Shown: one piece after another, positions 27,781 through 36,883 of the stretch
Position numbering within the stretch: the first letter of the stretch is position 1
Layout: every line of letters begins with the position of its first letter
NCBI GenBank assembly: GCA_902576865.1
Contig: CACGWZ010000002.1
Coordinates: 24,001 to 88,000, forward strand
DNA from: an uncultured Fidelibacterota bacterium
Lineage (GTDB): Bacteria > Fidelibacterota > Marinisomatia > Marinisomatales > Marinisomataceae
Length of the DNA: 64,000 nt
Direction of reading: 5' to 3'
The notes under the pieces: generated by a model
Seen by the model: only the letters and a program-made list of their open reading frames with translations
Databases searched by the model: none
What the model was told of the DNA's origin: nothing
Translations under genes and position numbers: made by a program

Positions 27781-28383
27781 ATGAATGATAAAAAAAAATT
27801 TAATCTTCCACCACTGCCTTATGGAGAAAATGACTTATCCCCAGTTATTTCTTCAGATACAGTCCAGTTGCATTATGGTAAGCACCATCAAGCATACTTT
27901 AATATGCTAAACACATTAGCTGAAGGAACAAAATATAATGAAATGAGCTTGGAAGATATTGTTGTTGAAAGTTTTAAAGACAAAGAACAAAAAATATTTA
28001 ATAATGCTGGTCAAGCATGGAACCATATTCTTTATTGGGATCAGATGAAGCCAGGTGGTGAAAGCGTACCAACAGGTAAATTACAAACAATGATTGAAGA
28101 TTCATTTGGAGACTTTGATTCATTTAAAGATCAATTTATTCAACAATCTGTGGGAGTTTTTGGTAGCGGCTGGTGTTGGTTAGTTCAAAATGATTCTTCA
28201 TTAGAAATCTTAGGAACACCAAATGGAGAAAACCCATTAGCTCATGGAAAACACGCACTTATGGGTATTGATGTATGGGAACATGCATATTATCTTGACT
28301 ATAAAAATGTTCGTCCAAACTATGTAAAAGCAATTCTTGATAATTCTATCAATTGGAGTTTTGTTTCTGATCAATTAAAATAA
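27781..28383 (+). CDS. sodB: Iron/manganese superoxide dismutase
   Basis: A 200-residue SOD. The metal ligands are in LHYGKHHQAYF (His), NAGQAWNHILYW (His) and IDVWEHAYYLDYKNVRPNYV (Asp, His). The glutamine in the AGQAWNH helix is the arrangement typical of iron SOD, although cambialistic enzymes share it. No signal peptide, so it acts in the cytoplasm. AAGGAG stands before the ATG. A strong hairpin terminator follows the stop directly. The window also encodes an exported nickel SOD, so this copy probably covers the cytosol. Confidence 0.94.
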   Translation: MNDKKKFNLPPLPYGENDLSPVISSDTVQLHYGKHHQAYFNMLNTLAEGTKYNEMSLEDIVVESFKDKEQKIFNNAGQAWNHILYWDQMKPGGESVPTGKLQTMIEDSFGDFDSFKDQFIQQSVGVFGSGWCWLVQNDSSLEILGTPNGENPLAHGKHALMGIDVWEHAYYLDYKNVRPNYVKAILDNSINWSFVSDQLK

Positions 28384-28413
28384 AAAAAGGCGAGTAAATT
28401 CTCGCCTTTTTTT
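28382..28413. terminator. Bidirectional intrinsic terminator
   Basis: Stem GGCGAG / CTCGCC with a six-base loop (TAAATT), flanked by seven A on the left and seven T on the right, begins within the sodB stop codon. It terminates sodB on the plus strand. Because the A-tract becomes a U-tract on the other strand, it can also terminate the convergent lipoprotein gene. Confidence 0.93.
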
Positions 28414-28429
28414 ACAATTTGATTTCAAA

Positions 28430-28918
28430 TTATCCTGTTGGAGGACAAGGAGGTGTAGAAGTATTCGCTACAGCCCCAACTACTAAACTTAGCTCGGAAT
28501 TTTCTGCGCTAAAAGTAAATGGTACTGCATCAGCATAAAATGCTTGAATACTACCACTGTGAGTACCCCAAACAGCTTGATTACAAGCAGGATTTGGATT
28601 GTTTGGATCTAACCATGATACGGATAGTAAAGCATAAGTATCAAAATCAAGATCCTCAAATACTAATGAAATAGTTCCATTGCTAACCTGTGCGCTTTGA
28701 AGTACAACAGATTTGTATGGTGCTCCTGATGGAGGCCATGTTTTGTCCAGAGAACAAAATACTGTTCCTTCTGCAGGCCATGAATCAGGATTTGTTAAAT
28801 TGATTGAAATATTTAACGTCCCAGAAGTCGCTGGATCGCTTGAATCGTCATCGCAAGAAACAAGAAATAGCATAGATGCAATTAACGAAAGTAATGATAG
28901 TTTTTTTATAATATTCAT
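28430..28918 (-). CDS. Putative lipoprotein, unknown function
   Basis: A 162-residue exported protein. The signal MNIIKKLSLLSLIASMLFLV leads to a lipobox-like LVSC followed by an acidic DDDSSD, so it is probably lipid-anchored. The mature part is a single beta-rich domain (ISINLTNPDSWPAEGTVFCS, then LSVSWLDPNNPN) with three further cysteines, two of which could pair. I do not recognise the family. The gene shares the terminator at 28382-28413 with sodB and follows the TonB receptor gene in the same direction after 84 bases. Confidence 0.75.
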   Translation of the reverse strand: MNIIKKLSLLSLIASMLFLVSCDDDSSDPATSGTLNISINLTNPDSWPAEGTVFCSLDKTWPPSGAPYKSVVLQSAQVSNGTISLVFEDLDFDTYALLSVSWLDPNNPNPACNQAVWGTHSGSIQAFYADAVPFTFSAENSELSLVVGAVANTSTPPCPPTG

Positions 28919-29002
28919 TTAAATCCCCTTTTATTGTCCAGAAGTATAATAATGAAAAAAATATAGGTCAAGTAAATTTATTGAGACTTGGTCTCAATTA
29001 CT

Positions 29003-31153
29003 CTAAAATGTTCTTTCAAGCATAATACTAAAAGCTCTTCCAGGCATAGGAAAATCTTGAATAAGCTCATATTGCTTGTCAAACAAGTTGGATATCTTGA
29101 AGGATATTTTATCGCTATCATTAAAGTTATAGCTAGAAATAAAATTGAAGAGAATAAGTGATTCAAGTTGTTCAATAGGAAATTTAATTTCACTTCCCTC
29201 ATATTCTCTTTCATCACTAAGAAAATCTTGATAATCTTGTTCTGACTGAAAACGCATTGATATAATATTACTTATTTTATCAGCTTTATATTTAATACTA
29301 GCAATAAACTTATGATGAGGCCTATACAAGATTGGATCAATATCATTTATATCATTGACTCGAAGATATGTATATCCTAAATCAAAATTTAAATTTGTAT
29401 GATATGCATAAGATAGGTTTGCTTCAAAACCACAGGAGCTAATATCCGATCTATTTAATGCGATAACAGGCAATCCATAAACAAAATCAATCATATCCTC
29501 ATATCTATAATAAAATGTGCTTGCAGAAAAAGTCATGCTAGAAAGATTTGAGCGATCATATGAAATATCTAATCCAAAAAGTTGTTCAGGTTCAAGGTTT
29601 GGATTGCCTTGAGTGTTAAGACCGTAATCAGATTCGTATTGTAAAAATAATTCTGATAATGATGGGGATCTAAAACCTTTACTTAAAGCAAAGTTCCAAG
29701 TTGAAAAGCTATCTTTTTTAAAAGTTAAGTTAATTTTTGGAGATATATCACTAAAGGACTTATAGCTAAATTCTTTCCCTCGATCGATACTTCTGTAATC
29801 TATTCTTAATCCAACACCTAAAAGTAATTTTTCATTTAGTTGAATTCTATTTTGAGCAAAAATACCCCCTGTAAATTGTTTCAAGTCATCATAAATATCT
29901 CGATAAATTGAAATATTAGATTGTTCAAAAATAATGTCTGAACCAAAAATAAGATATGATTTATTGCTAATTAACTTCTGGTATTCAGCTCTTAAATTTA
30001 AACTTGAGTCGTTATAGAAGGTGTCTTCTTGAAGTTCTTCAGAAGGAGTATCATTTCTATCAAAATAACTAGTATAAAAATGATTCATACTTACCGAATA
30101 CACAATATTATTATTTGCATCTAGTGTTTGCTTCTTAAATAATTGTAGATAAACTGAATCTCTATTAGATATTCTATATGAAGTCAAACTAGGTCTGTCT
30201 TGTACATAAAAACCAGGTTGTCCATTAATAGACTTATTAGCAATAAGTGATACGGATAAATCCTGTTTTTTATTAAATACTTTCGTGTAGAAATTGTTTT
30301 GCTCATATTGTGCATTGAATCTGTGTCCATCTCCTACCTTATGTTGTAATAATGCCGTATAAGAAATATTATCTGTAATATTGCTCATTGTAAGATTAAT
30401 GTCTTTTGAGTTAAAACTTCCAATAGTTGCTTTAGCATTATAAAATTCATCGGAATAGTTTTTTGTAACCAAATTGATAATTCCACCCATTGAATTTTGA
30501 CCATATAATGAAGAAACTGGACCTTTTACAACTTCAACTCTTTCTAAAAAATCAAGGGGCATAGCATTCCAATCAATTGAGCCTGAGTATGGCATACTAA
30601 TTTGAAATCCGTCAAGAAGAACTAATACTCTATTATTGTATCCGCCAGGTTTATAATCAGAAGATCCTCGAATAGAAAAATTAGCATTTCTTCCATTATC
30701 ATGGGCTGTTTGAACATCTATTCCTCCAATATTTCTAAAAAGCTCGGACATAGTCTGATAATCATAATCAGATATTTTATCATCAGTAATATTTTGAGTA
30801 AAATAAGGTAAATGTTTTGAGGGAAATCTTCCAACAACATTAAGGGCGCTTGATAGTATTGGTTCAGGAATTAATTCAAAAACATAACTATCCTGATTAA
30901 TCAAATTTACTGAAAATATAACATCTTTGTATCCAATTGCAGATATTAAAACTTCAAATTCTTGCTTTTGAAGATTTGTAACAGAAAAATTTCCATTTAA
31001 ATCAGATACAGATCCAAAATCACTTTCTATGAAAACTATATTAGCATCAATTATGGGTTCTTTTGTTTCGGTATCTAAAATTGTTCCAAAAAATTTGATA
31101 TCTTGAGAAAAAGAAATGCTGAGTAATAAAATTAATAAATAAAGTTTTTTCAT
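29003..31153 (-). CDS. TonB-dependent outer membrane receptor with CarboxypepD-like domain
   Basis: A 716-residue receptor. A short signal peptide (MKKLYLLILLLSISFSQ) is followed by a carboxypeptidase-regulatory-like beta-sandwich (about residues 19 to 95; FFGTILDTETKEPIIDANI), then the plug (about 110 to 235; GGIDVQTAHDNGRNANFSIR, RVEVVKGPVSSLYGQNSMGG) and the beta-barrel to the end. The last residue is phenylalanine, as needed for barrel insertion. The substrate is unknown. It is divergent from thiamine pyrophosphokinase with only 61 bases between, so thiamin uptake is a possible but unproved role. Confidence 0.9.
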   Translation of the reverse strand: MKKLYLLILLLSISFSQDIKFFGTILDTETKEPIIDANIVFIESDFGSVSDLNGNFSVTNLQKQEFEVLISAIGYKDVIFSVNLINQDSYVFELIPEPILSSALNVVGRFPSKHLPYFTQNITDDKISDYDYQTMSELFRNIGGIDVQTAHDNGRNANFSIRGSSDYKPGGYNNRVLVLLDGFQISMPYSGSIDWNAMPLDFLERVEVVKGPVSSLYGQNSMGGIINLVTKNYSDEFYNAKATIGSFNSKDINLTMSNITDNISYTALLQHKVGDGHRFNAQYEQNNFYTKVFNKKQDLSVSLIANKSINGQPGFYVQDRPSLTSYRISNRDSVYLQLFKKQTLDANNNIVYSVSMNHFYTSYFDRNDTPSEELQEDTFYNDSSLNLRAEYQKLISNKSYLIFGSDIIFEQSNISIYRDIYDDLKQFTGGIFAQNRIQLNEKLLLGVGLRIDYRSIDRGKEFSYKSFSDISPKINLTFKKDSFSTWNFALSKGFRSPSLSELFLQYESDYGLNTQGNPNLEPEQLFGLDISYDRSNLSSMTFSASTFYYRYEDMIDFVYGLPVIALNRSDISSCGFEANLSYAYHTNLNFDLGYTYLRVNDINDIDPILYRPHHKFIASIKYKADKISNIISMRFQSEQDYQDFLSDEREYEGSEIKFPIEQLESLILFNFISSYNFNDSDKISFKISNLFDKQYELIQDFPMPGRAFSIMLERTF

Positions 31154-31214
31154 TTTTAGTTGTCAATAATATTAATCAAGGACAATATTTACAATTCTTT
31201 TCGTAAACTTTCAT

Positions 31215-31832
31215 ATGAATGATAAAAAAAATGTATCGGTGATTTTGAATGGTCAAATGCCCGCTAATGATACTATAATTAATCAAATAACTAATTCCGA
31301 CTATATCATCGCTGTAGATGGATCAGCAAATAAGCTTTTTGATTTAGAAATTATTCCAGATGTAATTATTGGAGACCTTGATTCATTACAAAATATTAAA
31401 AATAAAGATATAGAATTAGTTAAAACCCCAAATCAAAACAAAACTGACTTTCGCAAAACCTTGGAATGGTGCATTGAAAAAAATATTTTAAATATTTCTA
31501 TTTTTGGAATATCTGGAGAGAGTGAAGATCATTTTCTTGGAAACTATTATACATTAAGTGATTTTAGTGAGAAAATTTCTTGGAAAGCTTTTACAGATTT
31601 TTCAGTGATTAGCCCTTGTATGGGTAACAAAAAATTTGAATCATTTAAGGGTCAAAAAGTGAGTCTTTTCTGTATGAATGGAAGCTCAACTGTAAATTCA
31701 GAAAATTTGAAATATCCTTTACAGTCTTATCATTTAAAACCTTCAGATGATGCAGTTAGAAATTTATCACTTGAAGATCATTTTACAATTGAGTCAACAA
31801 CTACTATTCTTGTCTTTCAAAGTAGGAGATAA
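31215..31832 (+). CDS. Thiamine pyrophosphokinase
   Basis: A 205-residue enzyme converting thiamin plus ATP to thiamin diphosphate. The signature is in IIAVDGSANKLFDLEIIPD, IGDLDSL and TPNQNKTDF, where acidic residues bind magnesium and ATP. The C-terminal half should be the thiamin-binding beta domain. Thiamin diphosphate is the cofactor of the transketolase encoded nearby. The gene is divergent from the TonB receptor and its stop lies two bases from the end of the aldolase gene. Confidence 0.88.
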   Translation: MNDKKNVSVILNGQMPANDTIINQITNSDYIIAVDGSANKLFDLEIIPDVIIGDLDSLQNIKNKDIELVKTPNQNKTDFRKTLEWCIEKNILNISIFGISGESEDHFLGNYYTLSDFSEKISWKAFTDFSVISPCMGNKKFESFKGQKVSLFCMNGSSTVNSENLKYPLQSYHLKPSDDAVRNLSLEDHFTIESTTTILVFQSRR

Positions 31833-31834
31833 AA

Positions 31835-32818
31835 TTACACTCCAGCAACTGTTGCTAGGCTATTAGCTTTGGCCTTTTCAATAAATTTTTCTTGAGCATC
31901 TGTAACATTTTCTTTTTTACCTGACCAAGCTTTTAATGCCGACTGCTGGAGAGCTCTCCCATAAGAAAAGGTTAAATTCCAATCTGTTTCATATTTGTTC
32001 ATTTCATTTAAATGCAATGTTGCATCTTCATCAGATTGACCCCCTGACAGAAAAGCTATTCCAGGAACTTCTGATGGCACATGAGCAGATAAGCAATTAA
32101 CAGTTTTTTTAGCAACTTCTTCAATACTTGCCTGATATGAACACTCATAACCAGATAGAATCATATTTGGCTTTAAGACAATGCCTTGCAAACTAACATT
32201 ATGTTCATCAAGTTGATTAAAAACCATATTTAATGTTCGTGAAGTAATATCAAAAGACTCATCGATAGTATGAGCTCCATCCATTAGTACTTCTGGTTCT
32301 ACAATAGGAACGAGATTAGCTTGTTGACATTTCTTAGCATACTTAGCAAGACTTTTTGCATTTGCTAATATACAATCATCAGTTGGTATACTATCTCCAG
32401 GAGTTATTACAGCCCTCCATTTAGCAAATCGTGCTCCAAGTGCATAATATTTACCAAGCCTTTCTGACAAACCATCTAAGCCTTTTGTCAGCTTCTCATA
32501 AGGACTAAAATCTTCCAAACCTTGATCTACTTTAATACCAGGCAATATATTTTTGGATGTTAAATATTCTGGAAATTTCATTCCTGATGATAATTCTGAT
32601 TGGTGAAAAGTTTCGTCAAATAAAATTACACCGCTTATGTATTTTTCAATATCTTCAGTCGTAAAAAGCATATTTCTATAAAAATTTCTGCTTTCTGCCG
32701 TTGAATCTGTATTAATGCTTGCAAAGCGTTTGGTACAGGTTGGTGTGCTTTCATCAGCAGCTAAAATTCCTTTACCTTTTTCAATCATTTTATGTGCAAC
32801 AGCGTGCAATTCTGACAT
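31835..32818 (-). CDS. Fructose-bisphosphate aldolase, class I
   Basis: A 327-residue class I (Schiff-base) aldolase of the animal/plant type, cleaving or forming fructose 1,6-bisphosphate. It has KGILAADESTPTCTKRF at the N-terminus, WRAVITPGD, EPEVLMDG and the Schiff-base lysine in IVLKPNMILSGYEC; the phosphate-binding GIAFLSGGQSDEDAT follows. It is about 35 residues shorter than vertebrate enzymes, mainly at the C-terminus. It lies one base after glpX, so the pair should work together in gluconeogenesis. Confidence 0.94.
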   Translation of the reverse strand: MSELHAVAHKMIEKGKGILAADESTPTCTKRFASINTDSTAESRNFYRNMLFTTEDIEKYISGVILFDETFHQSELSSGMKFPEYLTSKNILPGIKVDQGLEDFSPYEKLTKGLDGLSERLGKYYALGARFAKWRAVITPGDSIPTDDCILANAKSLAKYAKKCQQANLVPIVEPEVLMDGAHTIDESFDITSRTLNMVFNQLDEHNVSLQGIVLKPNMILSGYECSYQASIEEVAKKTVNCLSAHVPSEVPGIAFLSGGQSDEDATLHLNEMNKYETDWNLTFSYGRALQQSALKAWSGKKENVTDAQEKFIEKAKANSLATVAGV

Positions 32819-32819
32819 T

Positions 32820-33764
32820 TTATTCTCCTAAAATATATTCGTTTGTTATTATTTGTGTTTCACTTGAATCACCAAAAATAATTTTTGAGGTTACTTCAGC
32901 CTTATTACCATCAAATTTAACTCCAGGGATCCATCCTGAGCAAACTCCACTTGCAATGAAAAAAGAGTCGTTTGATCTACAAAGGTCATCAGCTGACCAT
33001 AAATTATTTATATCACTACCTAACATTTTCAAGGCCCTTTCTTTAAATGACTCATCCATAAAATGAAGTCTTCCTTCAAAAAAACCACCTAAAGCTTTTA
33101 CAGCAGTAGCCGTAATAACTCCCTCGGGAGCCGCGCCTATTCCATACAACAAATCAACCGACCCTTCAGCTGCTTTTAATCCTCCTGAAACATCACCATC
33201 TCCAATCAGGATTGGTTGTACACCTAAATCTTTCAAGTTAGATATTAAATCAATATGTCTATCTCTATCCATTACTATAATTTTTAATTCAGAAATATTT
33301 TTTTGTAATGCTTTTGCTGCTTGAGATAAATTTTCTTCAACTGAATTATCAAGAGCAATATGACCTATTAATTTTGAAGAGCCGCATAACTTATCCATGT
33401 AAGTATCAGGGGCATTTAATAAAGATCCTCTTGGTGCAGCAGCTAAAACAGATAATGCATCAGGTAAATCTTTAGCACAATGATTCGTACACTCTAAAGG
33501 ATCTACTGCAATATCAATTTTTAAATCACTTTCAAGATTACCCATCTCTTCACCAATATAAAGCATTGGTGCATCATCTCTCTCCCCTTCACCAATTACG
33601 ACTCTTGTGTGTACTTCTGAATCTTGAAGAACTTTTCTCATAGCTTCAGTTGCAACTTTATCTGCAGCTTTTCCGTCACCATTCCCCCTTAGTTTTGCAG
33701 CAGCTATGGCAGCAGATTCGGTTGCTTTGAGATAAAGCTCGAAATTTTCAGTTACCTTACTCAT
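32820..33764 (-). CDS. glpX: Class II fructose-1,6-bisphosphatase
   Basis: A 314-residue GlpX-type phosphatase removing the C1 phosphate of fructose 1,6-bisphosphate, the committed step of gluconeogenesis. Motifs seen are GEGERDDAPMLYIGE, IDIAVDPLECTNHCAK, IGDGDVSGGL and GIGAAPEGVITATAVKALGG. I use the ATG at 33764; the longer frame begins with TTG at 33776, inside the upstream gene. The ATG overlaps the end of the ATP10-like gene by eight bases. Operon with class I aldolase suggests co-regulated sugar synthesis, in keeping with growth on fatty acids or acetate. Confidence 0.94.
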   Translation of the reverse strand: MSKVTENFELYLKATESAAIAAAKLRGNGDGKAADKVATEAMRKVLQDSEVHTRVVIGEGERDDAPMLYIGEEMGNLESDLKIDIAVDPLECTNHCAKDLPDALSVLAAAPRGSLLNAPDTYMDKLCGSSKLIGHIALDNSVEENLSQAAKALQKNISELKIIVMDRDRHIDLISNLKDLGVQPILIGDGDVSGGLKAAEGSVDLLYGIGAAPEGVITATAVKALGGFFEGRLHFMDESFKERALKMLGSDINNLWSADDLCRSNDSFFIASGVCSGWIPGVKFDGNKAEVTSKIIFGDSSETQIITNEYILGE

Positions 33765-34281
33765 TAAGTGAGTCAATAAGGTTAAACATTTCTTCTAAAC
33801 TCTCTTTTGTAGCAAATCCATTGAAACGATTTTTTATAATTCCATCTTTATCAAGGATATACATGTAACAATCCCCTTTTGATGATATTCCCAGAGTTTT
33901 ATAGTATGATCGTAAAGGTCCGTAATAAGTGGCGGTGTAGTCATGTAGTGGCTTGGGAACTCCGCCGCGCATTCCACCATCAATCCAATTTCTTGCCATG
34001 GTCCACTGGGATCCTAACATTGGAATTTCGTAATAATGCACATCCTTATTAATACCATATTTAGGAAAAAATTCATCTGCCCAAGAGTTAATACATAATT
34101 GAGCTTTTTGTTTAAAAGCAACTGCCAAAACAGATGGTTTTCCAATTAAAACATCTGGAAACTTGACATCATTACCAGAAAGAGATATTCCCTCAATAGT
34201 TGGAAATTTTTTTTCTAAAAAATTATCGCCAGCATTCAAAACATTGAAAAATATTAAAAAAACTATTATTGCTTTAATCAT
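33757..34281 (-). CDS. Exported ATP10-like / thioredoxin-fold protein
   Basis: A 174-residue protein with a signal peptide (MIKAIIVFLIFFNVLNAG). The mature part (KKFPTIEGISLSGNDVKFPD, then FKQKAQLCINSWADEFFPKY) resembles the ATP10 family, thioredoxin-like proteins known from assembly of mitochondrial ATP synthase. No CxxC is present; there is one cysteine in QLCINSW and another in GDCYMY. In bacteria such proteins are uncharacterised. Location in the periplasm is inferred from the signal. It overlaps both neighbours, a YwaF-like membrane protein and glpX. Confidence 0.6.
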   Translation of the reverse strand: MIKAIIVFLIFFNVLNAGDNFLEKKFPTIEGISLSGNDVKFPDVLIGKPSVLAVAFKQKAQLCINSWADEFFPKYGINKDVHYYEIPMLGSQWTMARNWIDGGMRGGVPKPLHDYTATYYGPLRSYYKTLGISSKGDCYMYILDKDGIIKNRFNGFATKESLEEMFNLIDSLNE

Positions 34282-34993
34282 TATTTTTCTCTTTCAATTT
34301 GTATGGTAAATATAAAAGGTAGAAAACAAACATTACGATTGGAAAAAGTGGTATGACATGTAAAGGTGGACTTGGGAAAAAGCTCATTAAAGATTCGCCA
34401 GTAGGCGCTTTCATCAAATACCATAAATTAGCTTCAAAGCCAGGTTCGCCTCCAACTAATACATTTATTATATACATTACTGGTAGTATATAAAGAGAAA
34501 ATTTTATAGCATTTTTATAAGATTCAAATGTGATATTCTGCTTGATTCCAATTGCAATGTATAGAAGTGCAAAAAATAATAAACCATGTCCAGAAAATAA
34601 TGTAATGAAATCTAAATCAGGGAAAGTAAACTCAATATCTGGAGTGAAAAGAGCCATTGTTCCTCCTCCAAGACCCCAGAAGTATGCAAAATCAAAAAAC
34701 TTTTGATTGCGTGTTAATAAAAAGAGTCCTGTAGCATAAGATGAAAAATGGCACGCATGTAAAGGAATAGTGTTCGTCCAATTATAATCTTCTGGACCAA
34801 AATAATTCAAATAAAAAGGTTTTAATAATTCATTAAAAATTAAAAGGTAAGCCAAAATCTTTTCAAACATAGCATATCTAATTTCATTGTAATCATTTTT
34901 AACATAAAAAGAGAAAACAAATGAAGCTCCAAAGATTATAAATAGAGTTAGCAAATGAGTTGAACCAAATAATATGAATTCGTTTGATGTCAT
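34274..34993 (-). CDS. YwaF / TIGR02206-family membrane protein
   Basis: A 239-residue membrane protein with about seven helices. It begins MTSNEFILFGSTHLLTLF and has the family's conserved NTIPLHACHFSSYATG with histidines and a WGLGGGTMALFTPD segment. This family (YwaF in Bacillus, TP0381 in Treponema) has no settled function. It overlaps the ATP10-like gene by eight bases and is the first gene of the unit running to the aldolase. Confidence 0.75.
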   Translation of the reverse strand: MTSNEFILFGSTHLLTLFIIFGASFVFSFYVKNDYNEIRYAMFEKILAYLLIFNELLKPFYLNYFGPEDYNWTNTIPLHACHFSSYATGLFLLTRNQKFFDFAYFWGLGGGTMALFTPDIEFTFPDLDFITLFSGHGLLFFALLYIAIGIKQNITFESYKNAIKFSLYILPVMYIINVLVGGEPGFEANLWYLMKAPTGESLMSFFPSPPLHVIPLFPIVMFVFYLLYLPYKLKEKNND

Positions 34994-35031
34994 GAAGTGA
35001 ATCTAAATAAAATAATTAAATTTTCATCCAA

Positions 35032-35472
35032 TTAAATCAAGTCCATTGCAAATGCTAGAAACAAAATCATCAAAATTGATCTTGATGTCCATAATATAGT
35101 TCTAATCCAGTTTGTACAGATTAACTTAGACAGTTTTTCTGTATTTTTTTCTTTGGATAATGCATTATGTAAAGGCACTTGCATTAAAAATGTAGACAAC
35201 CAAATCAATACAACTATAATCAAATTTACAAGGAATACAGTTTGAACAGTGTTATTGAAATTTTGGTACCAAAGCATTATTGAAGTGACAAGCTCAGCAA
35301 GCATTAACGGTATTGCCAAAATAGAAATTCTCATAGAATGAAAATTATGATATTCTGTAAACTTATCTTTAGAAATATACCTCATTGATGGATAGTGTAC
35401 CAACTGTATAGTCCAAATCAAACCTACAGCAATAAATGATAACACCAGATTAAATAGAAAAATAAATGACAT
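35032..35472 (-). CDS. Conserved four-helix membrane protein
   Basis: A 146-residue protein with four predicted helices (about residues 3 to 23, 50 to 70, 78 to 100 and 125 to 144). The first helix is followed by a conserved-looking loop, QLVHYPSMRYISKDKFTEYH, with histidines that might bind heme or metal. The pattern resembles DUF1772-like membrane proteins found in marine FCB genomes, but I cannot name the family with confidence. It begins exactly after the HMA-MauE gene ends, so the two form an operon. Confidence 0.65.
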   Translation of the reverse strand: MSFIFLFNLVLSFIAVGLIWTIQLVHYPSMRYISKDKFTEYHNFHSMRISILAIPLMLAELVTSIMLWYQNFNNTVQTVFLVNLIIVVLIWLSTFLMQVPLHNALSKEKNTEKLSKLICTNWIRTILWTSRSILMILFLAFAMDLI

Positions 35473-36216
35473 TTAAACAACAGTATAGTCTGTCAACATT
35501 GATATAGCCATTGCAATCATAATAATATTCTCAATAAATGTAGCTTCGGTCATAGGAAGTTTTAAAGCTGTACCTAAACACGCACACCTTATTGATTTTT
35601 TATCTAATAATGTTTTTGTCACTCCAATCGTTGTAATTCCTAAAACAATCAGTGTAATAATTAAAGCAATTTTTATCTCAAATCGCATTAACAACATCAA
35701 ACCTAATCCAGTCTCAATAAATGGATAAATCCATCCATATATTGGCAATCTTTTTGCTAATGGATCGTACATTCTGAAAGATTTTGGAAAACCTTTAAGA
35801 TCTAACATTTTAAAAAAACTAAAAACTATGTAAAACAATCCCATAAAATCCAACATTACTTCTTTGGAATTCCAATTTTTAAAATTCATTAATATACTTG
35901 CAAATGATATATAGATAAGAATTATTAATAAAGGTTTAAGTTGCTGTAACTTAGATTTTTCTTGATCACTTTCTATGATTGGCTCATTTACAATCGCAGA
36001 GGAATCATCAACCAACTTTTCTTCAATATGAAACTTTGATGGTAAAGCATTTTGAAGTTTTGATATGTTTATATCGCTTTTCGCAAAAATGATTGCTTCA
36101 CCTTTTTCGAGATTCACTTCAACAGATTCAATTTCTGGTAAATCATTTAAATTTTGATGAATAGTTGATTTACAGCCATTACATGTCATTCCGTATATTG
36201 TATAAGTTTTTTTCAT
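35473..36216 (-). CDS. Heavy-metal-associated domain fused to MauE/DoxX-like membrane domain
   Basis: A 247-residue fusion. The N-terminal 65 residues are an HMA domain with the metal site GMTCNGCKSTIHQNL, as in copper chaperones. After a linker, the C-terminal part has four helices and MauE/DoxX-like features (FRMYDPLAKRLPIYGWIYPF, KSIRCACLGTALKLPMTEA) with a CAC cysteine pair. MauE proteins support disulfide or redox reactions in the periplasm. Divergent to a third SCO gene only 34 bases away, it probably handles copper for oxidase or another exported enzyme; that role is inference. Confidence 0.8.
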   Translation of the reverse strand: MKKTYTIYGMTCNGCKSTIHQNLNDLPEIESVEVNLEKGEAIIFAKSDINISKLQNALPSKFHIEEKLVDDSSAIVNEPIIESDQEKSKLQQLKPLLIILIYISFASILMNFKNWNSKEVMLDFMGLFYIVFSFFKMLDLKGFPKSFRMYDPLAKRLPIYGWIYPFIETGLGLMLLMRFEIKIALIITLIVLGITTIGVTKTLLDKKSIRCACLGTALKLPMTEATFIENIIMIAMAISMLTDYTVV

Positions 36217-36250
36217 TTTGAATTTTTATCCATTAATTTAAATACTATAA

Positions 36251-36883
36251 ATGAAAAACAAATTAATTCTATTTGTACTAGCCACTTCTCTTTTTATTTG
36301 GTATCAATTAACTAAGGTTGAAGATGAATTTGAACTGCCCATTTTTTCTCCAGCAGATCTTAGGCCGACGCTCGTCCATCCTAGTCTTATTGGAAAAACA
36401 ACTCATGAAATACCAAATTTTTCATTTACAAATCAATTTGGAGATGAAGTGAGTAATGAGGATGTTAAAAACAAGTTATACATAGCAAACTTTTTTTTTA
36501 CTTCCTGTCCATCAATATGTATCGATTTAACTCATAACTTAAAAATAGTTCAAAATGCTTTTGATAATGAAATTATAATATTATCACATTCTGTGGATCC
36601 AGATACTGATACTGTTGAAAGATTAATGAAATACCAAGAAATCAATGATATTAATGGAAGTAATTGGTTTTTATTAAGAGGTAGTATTGATGAAATTATC
36701 AAGATGGCACAATTGGGTTATTTTGCAATAGCATCCGTTGATAACCATGTTGAAAATAGTTTAATTCATACTGAAAATATTGTATTAGTAGATGACCAAC
36801 AAAAAATTAGAGGGATTTATAATGGTACTTCAAAACTCGAAATGAGTTATTTAATTGATGATATAAATAGACTGCTTAATTAA
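36251..36883 (+). CDS. SCO1/SenC-family protein, third copy
   Basis: A 210-residue membrane-anchored SCO protein with one N-terminal helix (MKNKLILFVLATSLFIWYQL). The CxxxC is in FTSCPSICIDLTHNL and the expected histidine in SLIHTENIVLVDD. It is separate from the oxidase operon and divergent to the HMA-MauE gene, with a 34-bp shared promoter region. Its end overlaps the convergent 78-residue membrane gene by four bases. It could serve another copper site or act as a thiol-disulfide reductase. Confidence 0.87.
   Translation: MKNKLILFVLATSLFIWYQLTKVEDEFELPIFSPADLRPTLVHPSLIGKTTHEIPNFSFTNQFGDEVSNEDVKNKLYIANFFFTSCPSICIDLTHNLKIVQNAFDNEIIILSHSVDPDTDTVERLMKYQEINDINGSNWFLLRGSIDEIIKMAQLGYFAIASVDNHVENSLIHTENIVLVDDQQKIRGIYNGTSKLEMSYLIDDINRLLN

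Noticed and set aside
28978-29217. Short frame at the end of the TonB receptor
   Set aside because: Lies mostly inside the receptor gene in another frame; no ribosome site or family features.
31154-31214. Possible TPP riboswitch between receptor and thiamine pyrophosphokinase
   Set aside because: Only 61 bases, with no THI-box sequence on either strand.
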